Below, in pieces: positions 22,455-34,191 of a DNA stretch of 64,000 nt. Every line of letters starts with the position of its first letter. Within the stretch, counting starts at the first letter, position 1. The DNA is from Ascochyta rabiei (taxonomy: Eukaryota; Ascomycota; Dothideomycetes; Pleosporales; Didymellaceae): contig NC_082408.1 of the NCBI RefSeq assembly GCF_004011695.2, positions 1,659,501-1,723,500 of the forward strand, read 5' to 3'. The notes beneath the pieces were generated by a model. The model ran no database searches, had not been told where the DNA came from, and saw only the letters and a program-made list of their open reading frames with translations. The position numbers and the translations under genes are program-made.

Positions 22455-23311
22455 CCATTTCATTCATCAAGTTACGCAGTGCAGCAACCACACAACGCCA
22501 CGGCATCTGATGTCTGAAGCTGCAGACTGCAGGTACCGAAGACACCGAAACGTGGGGTTTGTGACGACGCTTTTGCGACTGCATGAAGGTGGTGACGGCA
22601 CCAGGCTGCATGTCGACAGTTGCGAGCGGCGCTTGCACGCGAAAGGCAGCGCCACCGACCGGCCGTGATTGGCTGACTCGTGGGCGCGAATCAAACGGCT
22701 AGAACGAGGATACTAGCTAAAAGCCAATGTGAAACGGCTTCGTCCACGCTCTCACTGGCTCGAGAGGCAGCGTTACGCTGCATGTGCAATCGTGCATTCG
22801 ACGGTAGAGCAGCGGGCATCGCTGTCTGAAGAGCAGCCTCAGGACACTAGCATAAACTGTCAGCACTCCCATGGCGACGCAGAGGGCAGATGCCGGGGGG
22901 GCTGCAGCGCAAGCGATCTGAGGAGAACCAATGGCCACTCCCGCAAGCCATGGGAAAAGCGCGTTTCAGCGCGGTGATCAAACCGTGCCTCGATGATGCT
23001 TCTGCTGGTTCCTGCATCTCGACGCACTCACGTCGTCGGCTGAGCAGCCAAAGGGCTGGCTGGATGGATTTGGATGATGACATGCTCTTGTGACTTGGAC
23101 GGCCGTGGCTGCGCCCTGCCTGCCTGCCTGCCACCGCCATGATTCGCAAGAGGGAAAAGGGGAAGACTTTGCGACGCTTGCTGGTGGGTCGGCAACACGA
23201 CACTCGAAGCGCGAATTTGGGTGATAACAGAGCGGTCTCTATTGACTGGGAAAGTTCGGTTGACAGCGGGGGTGGTGATAGGGTGGTGTCAGCAGGGAGA
23301 AGAGTGAGGGT

Positions 23312-23414
23312 GGCATTGCGCATTGCACATTGCACATTGCACATGTGCACATTGCACATCTGCACATCTGCACATTGCACCTTGCACATTGGACATGGCA
23401 CATGGCACATGACA
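23312..23414. repeat. Interrupted minisatellite of CATTGCAC type
   Basis: About 100 bp are built from imperfect 8-9-bp units of the type CATTGCAC, with CATCTGCA, CATTGGA and CATGGCA variants toward the right end. It is less uniform than the other arrays, so probably older. Confidence 0.85.
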
Positions 23415-23979
23415 CAGCGTCTAGTGCCGCTCGCCGGGCAGGCAGCGCTCCTTGTCCGGCTGCAGACTCGCCGGTGACAACGGCCCCAGAGGCCACGAGG
23501 CTGGTCTCGTACAGCAGCGTGGTGTTGAGGCGAATGGGTAGCCAGCCGGATCTGCCCTCACGCCGCTTGTTGCGTCAGTTTAACTTTGACTGTTTGCGCT
23601 GGCGAGGTCGCAGCAGGCGACGGACCGCGGTGATCTGGTCGAGCGCTCGGCGCAGTTGTCCTTTGCAGCATGGCGGCGCGAGCGCAGACAGGGCCGGTGG
23701 ACGTAGCGAGCGGGGCATGAGCGAACAGCCGCGAGCAAAGGGCGCGCTGGGGGCCCGCCAACAGCACGTCCGCACCCAGCGTCCAGACGGGCTCGATGCA
23801 TGATGCCCATTGCCGTCGGCGAGGCGGCGCAGGGAACCAAGCACAGGGAAGCGCAGGCATGCTGCTGCCCGCGCGACGGGGACCAGAGGGCACCAGAGGG
23901 GCTCCAGAGGAGACGACTGGAGACGGATGCACCGCCATGGGCTCCCTCGCAACGATATGCCAGCATCAGAACAACAACA

Positions 23980-24001
23980 ACAGCATCATCAACATCATCA
24001 A

Positions 24002-24057
<56 letters not shown>
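23980..24057. repeat. (CAT)n microsatellite
   Basis: An almost uninterrupted run of CAT triplets about 60 bp long, preceded by an AAC/ATC-rich lead-in. It lies about 590 bp upstream of the STE12 start codon. Confidence 0.95.
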
Positions 24058-24643
24058 GAGCAGCAGCGGCAAGCGAAGCTGCAAAGACACCCGGCGGCCA
24101 GCCACGCTGGTGCTTGGGCCCATGGACACTACGACACTAGGCCCTCCACGCTCACCACCCACTGCACGGCTGCGCTGCTGCACGGCTGCACGGCCGTCCC
24201 ACGAGTCGCCCACACGCCAGAGTGCGGGCCTGGAAATAGATTGGTGGTAGGGGTCTGCAGACCACCACTGGCCAAGCTCTTCCTCAAACACCGCTAGGCC
24301 AGCAGAGACCCAGAGCCCACGGCGTTTCAGCGCTGCGACACTTTAACCTGCCGCCTTCCCACCCAGACGTCGTTTCGTATCCCCAGCCCGTCACGTCTTG
24401 CTCGCTCACCCACCCGTCGAGACTGCGCGCCATACATTTCTTTCCCATTTCACATATCTCAAACCGTCGCTGGCCGATTTCTCTTTCGCTTTGCGTCCCG
24501 ACTTTCCTTGTTCTCTCCTGGCAGGGCCCTTCACCGCGCTTTCCCCTCGCGTTTCCACGCCTCCGTTGACTCCATCACGTCACCAACGTCTGACCCTGAC
24601 GACCCCAAACATCCGTCTACAGAGGGACGTGTTGCAGCGCAGC

Positions 24644-27143
24644 ATGTTTCCCAACGCCCACCATGCCCAGATGCCCCCGCCTCAGGCGCGCTCTGTTGCC
24701 CCCGAGACCTTTCTCTTAGACCAGGACGCGCAACAAAGCCTGCCGCCAGACAGCGTCGTCGCCCTGCAGCAAGTCGACAACCGTACGTGCCACTGCTGTG
24801 TATCTCCTGCCGTCTTGATTGTCTGCACTGCTGTGTCTCCCCTGCTGTGTCTCCCCTGCTGTGTCTCCCCTGCTGTGTCTCCCCTGCTGTGTCTCCCCTG
24901 CTGTGTCTCCCCTGCTGCGTCTCCCCTGCTGTGTCAATCGTCTGCAGCGCTGTGTACTAACTCCGCCGCAGTCAAGTACTTTCTCATCTCAGCACCCGTC
25001 GACTGGCAGCCAGACCAGTACATCCGCAGGTTCCTCCTGCCCACAGGCGAATATGTCTCTTGCGTGCTATGGTACGTGTACCCCTGCAGCCAGCATGCAC
25101 AGCAACGAAGCTAATTGGCCTGCAGGAACAACCTCTTTCACATCTCCGGTACCGACATTGTACGATGCCTGTCCTTCAGATTCCAGGCCTTTGGCCGCCC
25201 CGTCAAGAACTCCAAGAAGTTCGAAGAGGGCATTTTCTCCGATCTGCGCAACCTAAAGTCCGGCACCGACGCGTCGCTGGAAGAGCCTAAGAGCGCGTTC
25301 CTCGACTTCCTATACAAGAACAACTGCATCCGCACACAGAAGAAGCAGAAGGTTTTCTACTGGTACAGCGTACCGCACGACCGTCTCTTCCTCGACGCTC
25401 TGGAGCGCGACCTGAAGCGCGAGAAGATGGGCCAGGAGGCGACCACCATGGCCGTCAGCGAGCCTGCGCTTTCCTTCGAATTCGATTCCTCGCAGTCTCT
25501 CTTTGAGCAGCTTACCAAGGCGCAACAGGCCAACTCTTCCTCCTTCAACAACAACGTACAGCCGTCATACGCGCACAACCCGTCGCCAGACATGCTTTCA
25601 AGAGAGTCAATGCCACCACCACAAATGGTACCGGTTCCCCAGCAAATGCCTCACCACCAGTCGCAACCTATGCACCACCAGCCAGTTCACCACCAGCCAG
25701 TACATCACCAGCCAGTGCAGCACGAGGACCCCATGATTCACTACCACCAGCAGATGTCTATGCCGCCATCGATGCCACCGACCATGCAACCTACCGTTAT
25801 GAAGAGCAGAGAGCGCGAGTTCAGCACCTCCCTGCAGTACGATCGCAACGGCATCCCGCTCTCACAGGTGCACCAGCGTCACAGCTCGATGCCCGCCTAC
25901 ATGGAATACTCGCCTGCACCTTCCTTTGTCTCTTCCCACTACGAGGACTACAGCACACGGGGCATGTCTTTCGAGCCTCTTACCCCGCCGCAGCACCAAA
26001 TCGGTCTTGGTGCAGAGCCAGCATACATTGCCAACGAGGACACAGGACTGTACAGTGCCATTCCTGATCTTCCAGTGCCCAACACATTCAACCCGTTGAT
26101 GAACATACCTCCATCGAACTTGATGGGCCCTGGCTACCCAGTCTCCAGGCCATTTGCGCCGGGCAACGTTTACTCTGTCATTGAAGGTTCGCCAACCTAC
26201 AAGCAGCGTAGAAGGCGATCGTCTCTCTCTGCTGGCATTACTGCTGCAGTGGCTGCCGCTGGCAATGCCCACCAGGCTCACAGGCAAAGCGATCTGAGAC
26301 GGTCCATGTCTGTGAACCCCGTTCCTGAGGCTGATGAATCAAACCACAACTCGCCCTCGCCCAACGGTGCAAGCTATGTCCAGCAGGACGCCAAGCCGCT
26401 CGTTGACATCTCGCGTCAGGGCACACCCCTCAACACCGTTGAAGAGAGCCCTGAGCCGCAGCCAGCGATGCTGCACCACGACGACCTCAACAGCATGGTC
26501 AACGGCGAACTGTTCGAGACACCACTCCGGCACAGCGCTGTTGCTCGCGCGGCAGGTGCACCCGTCTTCCGACGCGCGCGTAGTGCCACCATGATGGAGA
26601 TTGGTCCTTACCCCCAGAAGTCTCACTCATGCCCCATCCCGACATGTGGCAGGCTCTTCAAGAGATTAGAACACCTCAAAAGGTAAGCGCCTTACCCCTT
26701 TCATTTCCAGTCGATAGGTTGTCGACACCCCGGACTATTTTTATGCATAGACGCTGACGATCTGGCGCTTAGGCACGTGCGTACCCACACACAAGAACGG
26801 CCATATGTCTGCCCGCTGTGTAACAAGGCTTTCTCACGCTCAGACAACCTTGCCCAGTGAGTTGCTCCCAACGCTCTTTTCTGAGTCAACAATGCTAATG
26901 CAAGACAGACATCGTCGCACACACGAGCCCCGTCCTGACGGCGAGCCGCTTGAGGACTTCAACGAGGAAGATCTCGAGGGCGAAGAGGATCTCCACCTGG
27001 AGGAGGACTCGCCGACATCTGGCAACGAGTACCTGAGTAGCGCGCACAGTGTGCCTGCGTCTTACGCCGACATCCCTGGCCCTGGCCTTGGCATGGGCGC
27101 CACCATGGCCACACCTCAGCGACTCATGGCCAGCCACTACTAG
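24644..27143 (+). CDS. STE12: Ste12-like transcription factor with C2H2 fingers
   Basis: Five exons (24644-24782, 24972-25071, 25126-26682, 26773-26856, 26909-27143) encode 704 residues; all introns are GT-AG and phases agree throughout. The STE homeodomain-like region (about 46-160) runs from [15 protein letters not shown] through the join [11 protein letters not shown] to [17 protein letters not shown] long Gln/His/Pro/Ser-rich middle follows. Two C2H2 zinc fingers lie near 577-627 ([11 protein letters not shown] and [15 protein letters not shown]), split by introns 3 and 4, then an acidic tail. STE plus two C-terminal fingers is the filamentous-fungal arrangement; Ste12/Mst12 acts below the Fus3/Kss1-type MAP kinase in mating, hyphal fusion and, in pathogens, invasive growth. 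Intron 1 contains a 14-bp minisatellite. Confidence 0.96.
24828..24935. repeat. 14-bp minisatellite inside STE12 intron 1
   Basis: About 7.7 copies of CTGCTGTGTCTCCC occupy 108 bp of the 189-bp intron 1. One copy has a T-to-C change. The array ends about 35 bp before the CCGCAG acceptor, so it adds a pyrimidine-rich block between donor and branch region. Confidence 0.95.
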
Positions 27144-27703
27144 GCTGTTGTCAACGACTGCATACATTGATGTCTTATCACGATCCAAGCATTCGGCGCT
27201 TCGATAGAGTGGCTGCGCTTCTTGCTCTATTTCCCTTCTTGTTGATTCCTTAGATCAGGTCTCTTGTTCTTCTCTTGGGAGCATCTTCGGATGTTTGCAT
27301 TGCATTGCGTCGCATGCATTTTGCTTCTGGTATTGGGTGTTGGAACACGAGTACCCTTTATTTGTTTCTCCTCTTTGCTTGGTTTGCGCGCAATCAGCTT
27401 TTGTTCACGGTTGCATATCATGTTAGCATACAAGCGATTTTCTGCAAAAGTTGTTTGAATGGTACTTTGGCGCTCAAGGAAGGCCAATACGCGCATTCTG
27501 TTGGTCGCGGCGTACTTTTCATAGGATACCATAGTGGAGATCGCCGCTTGAGGCGTGTGTATGATATTGCAACGATGCAGAACGTTTATTCGCAAACCGC
27601 TTTTCTTCTTTCCATGTGTTGTGCAACGAAGCGGGCGCAATGGGGTGATACATTCATTGCACGTCCTAACCCACCACAAAACCATGGAATGAAAACCTAC
27701 AGC
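27144..27703. other. Convergent intergenic region
   Basis: About 560 bp between the converging 3' ends of STE12 and the dehydrogenase-like gene. Nothing was recognised beyond presumed 3' UTRs. Confidence 0.5.
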
Positions 27704-28496
27704 TCACTGCCCCGGCTCCTTCAAATTCACCTCCACCCCCTCGCTCCTCTGCCACAGCTTAAACGCCTCGTCCGCGATGTTCCTCGGACTCAACACCTTA
27801 TTGTCAGGACCCACTTGCCCCTCCACGGTCACCAGCGCGCAGTGCACTCGCGTATCGCTAAACGCGCGATTCAAAGATAGCATCTGCGTCCGCTGTGCGC
27901 CTTTTACTAGCGAGAGCGAGATGAGCTGCGGTACCGGGTCCCAGGGTAGGTGGGAGTTTGTGACTAGCAGGGCGGGCTTGAAGTTGGATTCTGCGGGGGG
28001 GTGTTGTTGGAGTTGGGGGAGGTAGTGTTGGGCGACGAGGTGGAGGGCTAGGACTTGCAGCTTTTGTTTTTTGATGTTAGCCTCTGCACAGGACGGGAGG
28101 AGGGAAGGCGTGTTTGCCAACGGAGGGCAGGTAGGTGGGGCGGCGCACTCTGAAATCCTCTTCTATCTCCTTGACGTCGACGCTCAGCACGGGGTCCGAG
28201 GGCTTGATGCGCGCCGCGTTGTAGTAGACTACTTCGACCGCGGAGTCCCGCGTTAGGTTGTCCAGCTGCGAGAGGACGCTGGGGAGGGAGTCCAGGTCGC
28301 TTAGGTCGGCGCGCAGGGTGTCGGCTTTGACGTTTGGTGCGGCGTTGAGCACGAACGGCGCGTCTTCGTTCTGCAGACGGTCGGTGTTGCGGCCGAGCAG
28401 GACGACGTGGTCGATGGCGCCTTTGGATGCGAAGGTCGCCGCGACGTTGTTGCCGATGCCTGGGCCGGCGCCGAAGAGGAGGAGGGTTCGTGTCAT
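27704..28496 (-). CDS. Short-chain dehydrogenase/reductase-like protein, atypical active site
   Basis: Two exons, 28496-28149 and 28081-27704, encode 241 residues. The intron (donor GTGCGC, acceptor GCAGAG) lies between codons. The N-terminus has a Rossmann nucleotide site (LLLFGAGPGIGNNVA, the GxxxGxG of SDR enzymes), LLGRN as the next strand and VVYYNAARI where classical SDRs have NNAG. In the second exon the Ser of TNSHLPWDP fits the catalytic Ser, but the expected Tyr of YxxxK is Leu (ISLSLVK). The protein therefore belongs to a fungal SDR-like subgroup and may bind NAD(P) without standard catalysis. Substrate and pathway are unknown, and its neighbours do not suggest a metabolic cluster. 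Confidence 0.8.
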
Positions 28497-28985
28497 TGCA
28501 GTAGGTTGGTTGTATGGAGATGCGGTAGTGAATCGTGGATCTGCGTGGATTTTTGGTCGGCTTTATATCATCACCGCCGTCGCCATTATGAAATGTCGTC
28601 AATTGACGGCGCCTTTCGTCTAGCCTCCTAAACCGTCTTCTGGCTAGAAGCTATGCAGAGCTGACTGTGCCGCTGTATTTGGTGACTGGGAGGCTCTGTG
28701 CGGTATTGGACATGTCATGGCTTCATGTGCTAGTTGATGCTTTGCGGATAAGGCCGACATGTAGTTTCTACGACGTCGAAATATAAGCAATTGCTGCAGT
28801 GCGCAGAAGGTTTGCAGGTGGTTGATGGCAGACAACCCCACATGACGACGGACGCTGGAAGTCTAGCGCGCCGCTTCGGAAATAGTGCGGCGCGTCGATG
28901 TCATACCGCAGGCAGCTTGAGATTTGTGAAGCTCACTCACCACCAACGGCCTGTCATCAGCCCGTCTGACTATGCATGCGCAACA
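28497..28985. promoter_or_regulatory. Divergent promoter region, SDR-like gene/WDR70
   Basis: About 490 bp separate two divergent start codons, so both promoters are expected here. No specific element can be assigned. Confidence 0.4.
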
Positions 28986-30689
28986 ATGGAATTTTCCGCC
29001 GAAGATGATGAGGCTTTGCGCCAATTCATGCCAGCTCAGTTCGGTAAGAAAGAGGGGGGTGTAGATGTCGAGGCGCAGATTGAGCGCTGCCGGAGGCCTG
29101 TGGTGGACGAGAGCAAGCAGGGCAAGCCAGCGGAGGACAAGGACTCGGACAATGACAGCGACGACGATGACGACGACGACGATGACGACGACGAGTTTCC
29201 CGTATCCCACGAGCTGGTTATCAAAACGCATGACCGCGCTGTCACGACGATTGCGCTCGACCCTTCCGGCACGCGCATGGTGACGGGGAGCAACGACTGC
29301 ACATTGAAGCTGCACGATCTGAGTGCGCTTACACCGAGCACGATCCGGGCCTTCAAGACGGTCGACCCATTCGCGACGAAGCCCTCGCAAACGGCAGAGT
29401 CGCATCTGATCCACCAGGTTCTGATCAGCCCGCTCTCTGGAAGCCAGTTCTTGTGCGTCACAGCAACACCACAGGCGAGGCTGTTCTCCAGAGATGGCGA
29501 CCTCACTGCAGAGTATGTCAAGGGCGACATGTATCTGAGAGACAAGCACAATACGAAAGGCCACACGGCAGATGTTACAAGCGCTGCATGGCATCCGACG
29601 AACAAGAACAGATTCGTGACTGCAGGCACGGACAGCACGGTGCGCATATGGGACGTCAACAAGCGGATGAAGCAGGAGGAGGTGATTGTGCACAAGTCGC
29701 GGGCAGCGGGCAGCGCAGGCATGACGAGGATGACGGCTGTCGCTTGGGGCGCCGCAGCTGAAGGCGGGAGCAGTATACTGGTTTCTGCAGCGCTCGATGG
29801 CAGTCTGGTCATGTGGGGTGGAGAGGGTCCGTACCACCGTCCGTCCGGGGAGATTCGCGACGCGCACGAGAAGGATACCTGGACGAGCGGGCTGGACATC
29901 AGCGCTGACGGGAGACTGGTCATCACAAGAGGTGGAGACGACACCATCAAGCTGTGGGATACGCGCAAGTTCAAAACACCGCTCAACACGACATCGCACG
30001 CCTCGACATCATCGCAGTACCCGACCTCCAACATCAAATTTGCGCCCAACTCGGCAAGCATCATCACAGGCTCCGAGACAGGCCACCTGCACATCCTCAA
30101 TCCCGCTACACTGCGCCCAGAGCTCGTCACTCCCGTCACGCCGGGCTCGCCGCTCATTACGGTACACTGGCACCCCAAGCTCAACCAGATCTTCACTGGC
30201 TCCGCCAACGGCCAGACGACCATACTCTTCAACCCGTCGCTCTCTACAGCGGGCGCGCTCACGATCCTCAGCAAAGCGCCCAAGAAGCGACATGTCGATG
30301 ACGATCCCAACTTCACCGTGGACATGGACCCGCTCGGCATGGCGGGCGAGGAGCAGGGCGGCAAGGGCGGCGCAGCTGGCTCGTTCGCAGCGCGACACCC
30401 GACGATTGGACTCACAGCGTCTGGCAAGAGCCGTGATCCGCGAAGACCGCACATACCGGCCATCACGCCGTTTGCAAAGAGCACGCCCGATCAGAAGTAC
30501 GTCATGGAGCAGATTGAGGGAAGCGACATGCGCGATGAGGACCCGAGGGAGGCGCTGCTCAAGTATGCGCCCAAGGCGGGCGAGAAGAATGTCTTCACGG
30601 GCGCGTGGGACAAGACGCAGCCGAAGCAGATATACAAGGAGTACGACAGTGACGAGGATGAGCCTGCGGGGAAGAGGGTGAAGAGGTAG
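28986..30689 (+). CDS. WDR70: WD40 repeat protein, WDR70 family
   Basis: A single exon encodes 567 residues from ATG 28986 (MEFSAEDDE). After a short conserved head (LRQFMPAQFGKK) comes a run of Asp (about 55-70) and then EFPVSHELVIKTHDRAVTTIA, the entry to the propeller. WD units are visible as GSNDCTLKLHDL, GTDSTVRIWDV, SAALDGSLVMWGG, GGDDTIKLWDTR and GSETGHLHIL. The C-terminal part (RDPRRPHIPAITPFAKSTPD, then DPREALLKYA) is characteristic of WDR70, also called gastrulation-defective protein 1. The family is nuclear and has been tied to histone H2B ubiquitination and DNA-damage responses in animals and fission yeast; here that role is inferred from homology only. Confidence 0.9.
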   Translation: MEFSAEDDEALRQFMPAQFGKKEGGVDVEAQIERCRRPVVDESKQGKPAEDKDSDNDSDDDDDDDDDDDEFPVSHELVIKTHDRAVTTIALDPSGTRMVTGSNDCTLKLHDLSALTPSTIRAFKTVDPFATKPSQTAESHLIHQVLISPLSGSQFLCVTATPQARLFSRDGDLTAEYVKGDMYLRDKHNTKGHTADVTSAAWHPTNKNRFVTAGTDSTVRIWDVNKRMKQEEVIVHKSRAAGSAGMTRMTAVAWGAAAEGGSSILVSAALDGSLVMWGGEGPYHRPSGEIRDAHEKDTWTSGLDISADGRLVITRGGDDTIKLWDTRKFKTPLNTTSHASTSSQYPTSNIKFAPNSASIITGSETGHLHILNPATLRPELVTPVTPGSPLITVHWHPKLNQIFTGSANGQTTILFNPSLSTAGALTILSKAPKKRHVDDDPNFTVDMDPLGMAGEEQGGKGGAAGSFAARHPTIGLTASGKSRDPRRPHIPAITPFAKSTPDQKYVMEQIEGSDMRDEDPREALLKYAPKAGEKNVFTGAWDKTQPKQIYKEYDSDEDEPAGKRVKR

Positions 30690-31064
30690 AAGATGAAGAA
30701 ATACTTGGAGACCACCACTATACCCGAAATCAACGAGCAATCCGTTTCCATGTACTACCTTGAAGAGCTCATGGCAAGTGAGACGAATTGATTCGTCAAT
30801 GGCCCGGTCGGTGCATGCACATGATGTGTGCTTGGCGAACGCGCCAATCGCCGCGACGCGACTCGTCCCATTTCATCTTGTCTCGTCTCCGCCCGCAGCG
30901 CAACACCAAACAACCTCACGCACGTCCGTTCCCCTTCCAACCACCCACGAACGACCTCGACATACAAACACACGCACCCATACACGTACACATACAAGTA
31001 CACGCACACACGCACACACGCACACACAAACAAACAAACACAAACGAACAAACAAACACACAAA
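30690..31064. promoter_or_regulatory. Promoter and CA-rich 5' UTR of mitochondrial SSB
   Basis: The 375 bp between the WDR70 stop and the SSB start end in a CA-dominated tract (about 30955-31064) of short CACACG, CATACA and AAACAAACAA runs directly before the ATG. Such unstructured CA/A-rich leaders are common in well-expressed fungal genes. Confidence 0.5.
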
Positions 31065-31614
31065 ATGTTCGCCTCCACCTTCCGCACCGCCGCGCCCCGC
31101 ACCTTCACGCGCACCTTCAGCGCCTCGGCGGCCAGGCAGCTCGCCCGCATGACGGTCGTGGGCCGTCTGGGGGTTGCGCCCGAGGAGGTGACCATCTCGG
31201 GCGATCGCACGCTGGTGCGCTATGTGATTGGCTCCAGCTTTGGCAAGGGCGAGGACAAGAAGACGAGCTGGTTCAGGGTTGCGAGTTTTGTGCAGGGCGC
31301 GCAGAAGGATTTTCTCATGGGCGTTCCCAAGGGGTGAGTTTCTTTGCGGGTTTTGGACTTTCTCTTGTTTTCTTGTTGTTCTTGTTCTTGTTCTTCTTGC
31401 ATGGAGTCGGTGAAGAGAGTGCAGGCTGACGGAATCCAGTTCCCTCCTCTACGTCGACGCAGATGCGCGCATGGAGGTCTTCACCGACACCGAGGGCAAC
31501 AAGCGCTCCAACCTCAGCTTGGTCGCGAGGAACTTCGACGTCCTCTCGCGCGCCCGCACCGACGATGCGCCCGAGACCAACGATGAGGGTCTGGTCCAGG
31601 AGGCCTCTGCTTAG
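31065..31614 (+). CDS. RIM1: Mitochondrial single-stranded DNA-binding protein
   Basis: Two exons (31065-31333, 31440-31614) encode 147 residues; the intron has a GTGAGT donor and a TCCAG acceptor and splits a Gly codon. The first 25 residues (MFASTFRTAAPRTFTRTFSA) form an Arg/Ser-rich mitochondrial presequence. The rest is an OB-fold of the SSB family: MTVVGRLGVAPEE, VRYVIGSSFG, KKTSWFRVASF and, after the intron, SLLYVDADARMEVFTDTEG, then KRSNLSLVARNFDVL. Rim1/mtSSB coats single-stranded mitochondrial DNA during replication. Length and motif order fit the family, and all positions from the TSWF aromatic to the LSLVAR strand are present. Confidence 0.92.
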
Positions 31615-32061
31615 GCAGACTTCTCTGGCGTGTTTTCGATTCAGCCGCTATATCTTGTAATGACGACGGGTGTTCAATTTGCACATTGCGGAGGATACGA
31701 GGGCGGCTTCCAGGCCTTTCTCGCGCTTGGAGTTGTAGTTTGTACGACATGTCAGGGTGTATACCACTTTCTGTGTTTTCCCATGTACCATCTCTGCTCC
31801 TGTACCGGTATGAATGGAGGCGTTTTGCGAAAGCTCTGGACCTGGTCTCTATCGCCACGGTCCTGTTCAATTCACACACACTGCAGCTTGTAGATGACTG
31901 ACGTCTTTCGAAGCTTGGAGGCCATCCGTCGCACTACTCGCGCAGACAGCCTTGATCAGCCCACGTGACTGCGCGAGGCGAAAGTTGCGGCGAATTGGGG
32001 ACCTCCGCGATGCAACCCAACTTTTTCCACGCTACTCGTCCCACACTCCCCACAGCCCAAC
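31615..32061. other. Intergenic region
   Basis: About 450 bp between the SSB stop and the MTO1 start on the same strand, holding the SSB 3' end and the MTO1 promoter. No other feature was seen. Confidence 0.5.
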
Positions 32062-34191
32062 ATGCAGCGAGTCGTTCCGCAGCGAGCGCGCCAGCTCTGG
32101 GGCCATGCGCCGCGCGTGCGGTCCTTCAACAGCCGCAGCCGCAGCCGCAGGACATTCGCCAGCGTCTCTGGCTCCGAACAGTACTCCACTCTCCACATCC
32201 TCCTACCGCACGCCGACTAAGACCTCTACAGACCCTACGATGTCATTGTCATCGGCGGCGGCCACGCTGGCTGCGAAGCGTCTGCTGCAGCCGCCCGCTC
32301 CGGTGCGCGCACCGCACTCGTCACGCCCTCGCTGTCGAACCTCGGCGTGTGCTCGTGCAATCCTTCCTTTGGCGGCATCGGCAAGGGCACCATGCTGCGC
32401 GAGATTGACGCCCTGGATGGCCTCGTCGGCCGCATCGTCGATAAAGCGGGCGTCCAGTTCCGCGTCCTGAACCGCAAGAAGGGCCCGGCCGTCTGGGGGC
32501 CGCGGGCGCAGATCGACAGGGCGCTGTACAAGAAGTACATGCGCGAGGAGATGGAGGGCTACCAGGGGCTGAGCGTGGTCGAGGGGAGCGTGGCGGATAT
32601 CATCGTGGATCGCACGGAAGAGGAGGGGAGGAAGGGGAGCTACGGGAAGATCACGGGTGTGCGGTTGGAGAGCGGACAGATTATCCCTACGGCGAATGTC
32701 GTCATCACCACAGGCACGTTTCTGGGCGGCGAGATCCACATCGGACTGGACGCCTACCCGTCCGGGCGCATGGGCGAGGCTGCCACGTTTGGGCTGAGCA
32801 AGAGTCTGAAGGAAGCTGGCTTCACGCTGGGGAGACTGAAGACGGGCACACCGCCGCGGCTGGATGCAAAGTCGATCAACTTCAAGATCCTCGAGGCGCA
32901 GGAGGGAGACGACCCACCGACGCCCTTCAGCTACCTCAACAACCGCGTACAGGTGGAACGGCAGCTGCTCAACCACGAGACCCGCACCAACGAAGCCGGC
33001 CACGACATCATCCGCCAGAACCTCGACAAATCCATACACATCCGCGAGACCGTCAAGGGCCCGCGCTACTGCCCCTCGCTCGAGAGCAAAATCATCCGCT
33101 TCACGGACAAGTCGTCACACATCATCTGGCTCGAGCCCGAGGGCTTTGACAACGACATCATCTACCCCAACGGCATATCCTGCACCGTGCCGCCCGACGT
33201 CCAGCAAGCCTTCCTACGCACCGTCCGCGGCCTCGAGAACGTGACGATGCTGCAGCCGGGCTATGGCGTGGAGTACGACTACGTCGACCCGCGGCACCTA
33301 CGCTCGACGCTCGAAACGAAGAACATCGCGGGCCTCTTCCTAGCGGGCCAGATCAACGGCACGACGGGCTACGAAGAAGCAGCCGGCCAAGGCGTCGTGG
33401 CAGGCATCAACGCAGGACTCCGCAGTCTGGGCAAAGACGCCATGGTCCTGACACGCGCAGACGGCTACATCGGCATCATGATCGACGACCTCATCACAAA
33501 GGGCGTCTCCGAGCCCTACCGCATGTTCACCTCGCGCAGCGAATACCGCATGTCTGCACGCGCCGACAACGCCGACACGCGCCTCACGGCCCTAGGCCGC
33601 ACGCACGGCGTAGTCAGCGACGCGCGCTGGTCAGCCTTCACAGCAGAGCAAGAGGCCATAGCCTCGCTCACCTCGCTCCTCCAGAGCAAATCCATGGGCG
33701 CCGCCAGCTGGAAGGAATCCGGCTTCGACGTGCGCAACGACAGCACAAAGCGCACCGCCTACGACCTGCTGCGCATGGCCAACACCACCCCTGCCACACT
33801 CACTTCCCTACTCCCCGAAATCTCCTCCTTCCCACCCCACATCCACAACCGCGTGCACATCCAAGCCACGTACGCGCCCTACGTCGCGCACCAATCCGCA
33901 TCGCAAGCCCGCTGGCTGCGCGACGAGCGGCTCGCGCTCCCGCTGGACCTGGATTTCGAGTCCATCTTCGGCCTGAGCTTCGAGGAGAAGGCCGCGCTGC
34001 GCATCGCGCGCCCGGAGAGCGTCGGCCAGGCGCGCCGCGTCGAGGGCGTTACGCCGACGGGCGCGCTGAGGCTGCTGCAGTACGTCAAAGGCGTGGGCCG
34101 GGGGGAGCGCGAGAAGAGGATCAAGGAGGAGATTGAGCGAAGGAAGGCTGTGTACCGGGGGGTTGAGGGGGTTGCTGTCGAGGGGTTGTAA
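32062..34191 (+). CDS. MTO1: Mitochondrial tRNA uridine-modifying enzyme MTO1 (GidA/MnmG family)
   Basis: Two exons (32062-32180, 32232-34191) encode 692 residues. The 51-bp intron (donor GTACTC, CTAAG branch, CTACAG acceptor) restores frame exactly at the start of the FAD domain. The presequence is Arg/Ser-rich ([19 protein letters not shown]). The FAD-binding Rossmann motif [13 protein letters not shown] is at about 44-56. The GidA signatures [38 protein letters not shown] and [17 protein letters not shown] are complete, as is the C-terminal helical domain. Mto1 with Mss1 installs the 5-carboxymethylaminomethyl group on the wobble uridine of mitochondrial tRNAs. No damage was seen. Confidence 0.95.

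Larger units (their letters stand above)
19301..24643. other. Gene-poor region between CRD1 and STE12
   Basis: This 5.3-kb stretch has no gene that I can identify. It carries two coding-like stretches that I could not assemble (annotated separately, 19.9-21.3 and 21.4-22.3 kb), two minisatellites and a CAT trinucleotide array. The last 300 bp are pyrimidine-rich and are presumably the STE12 promoter and 5' UTR. Confidence 0.5.

Noticed and set aside
28863..30740. Long antisense and alternate-frame ORFs over WDR70 (up to 482 codons)
   Set aside because: Shadows of the WD40 frame; compositions such as runs of Ser opposite the Asp run show that they are not independent genes.
32203..33039. 278-codon antisense frame over MTO1
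   Set aside because: GC-rich shadow; MTO1 motifs are complete on the opposite strand.
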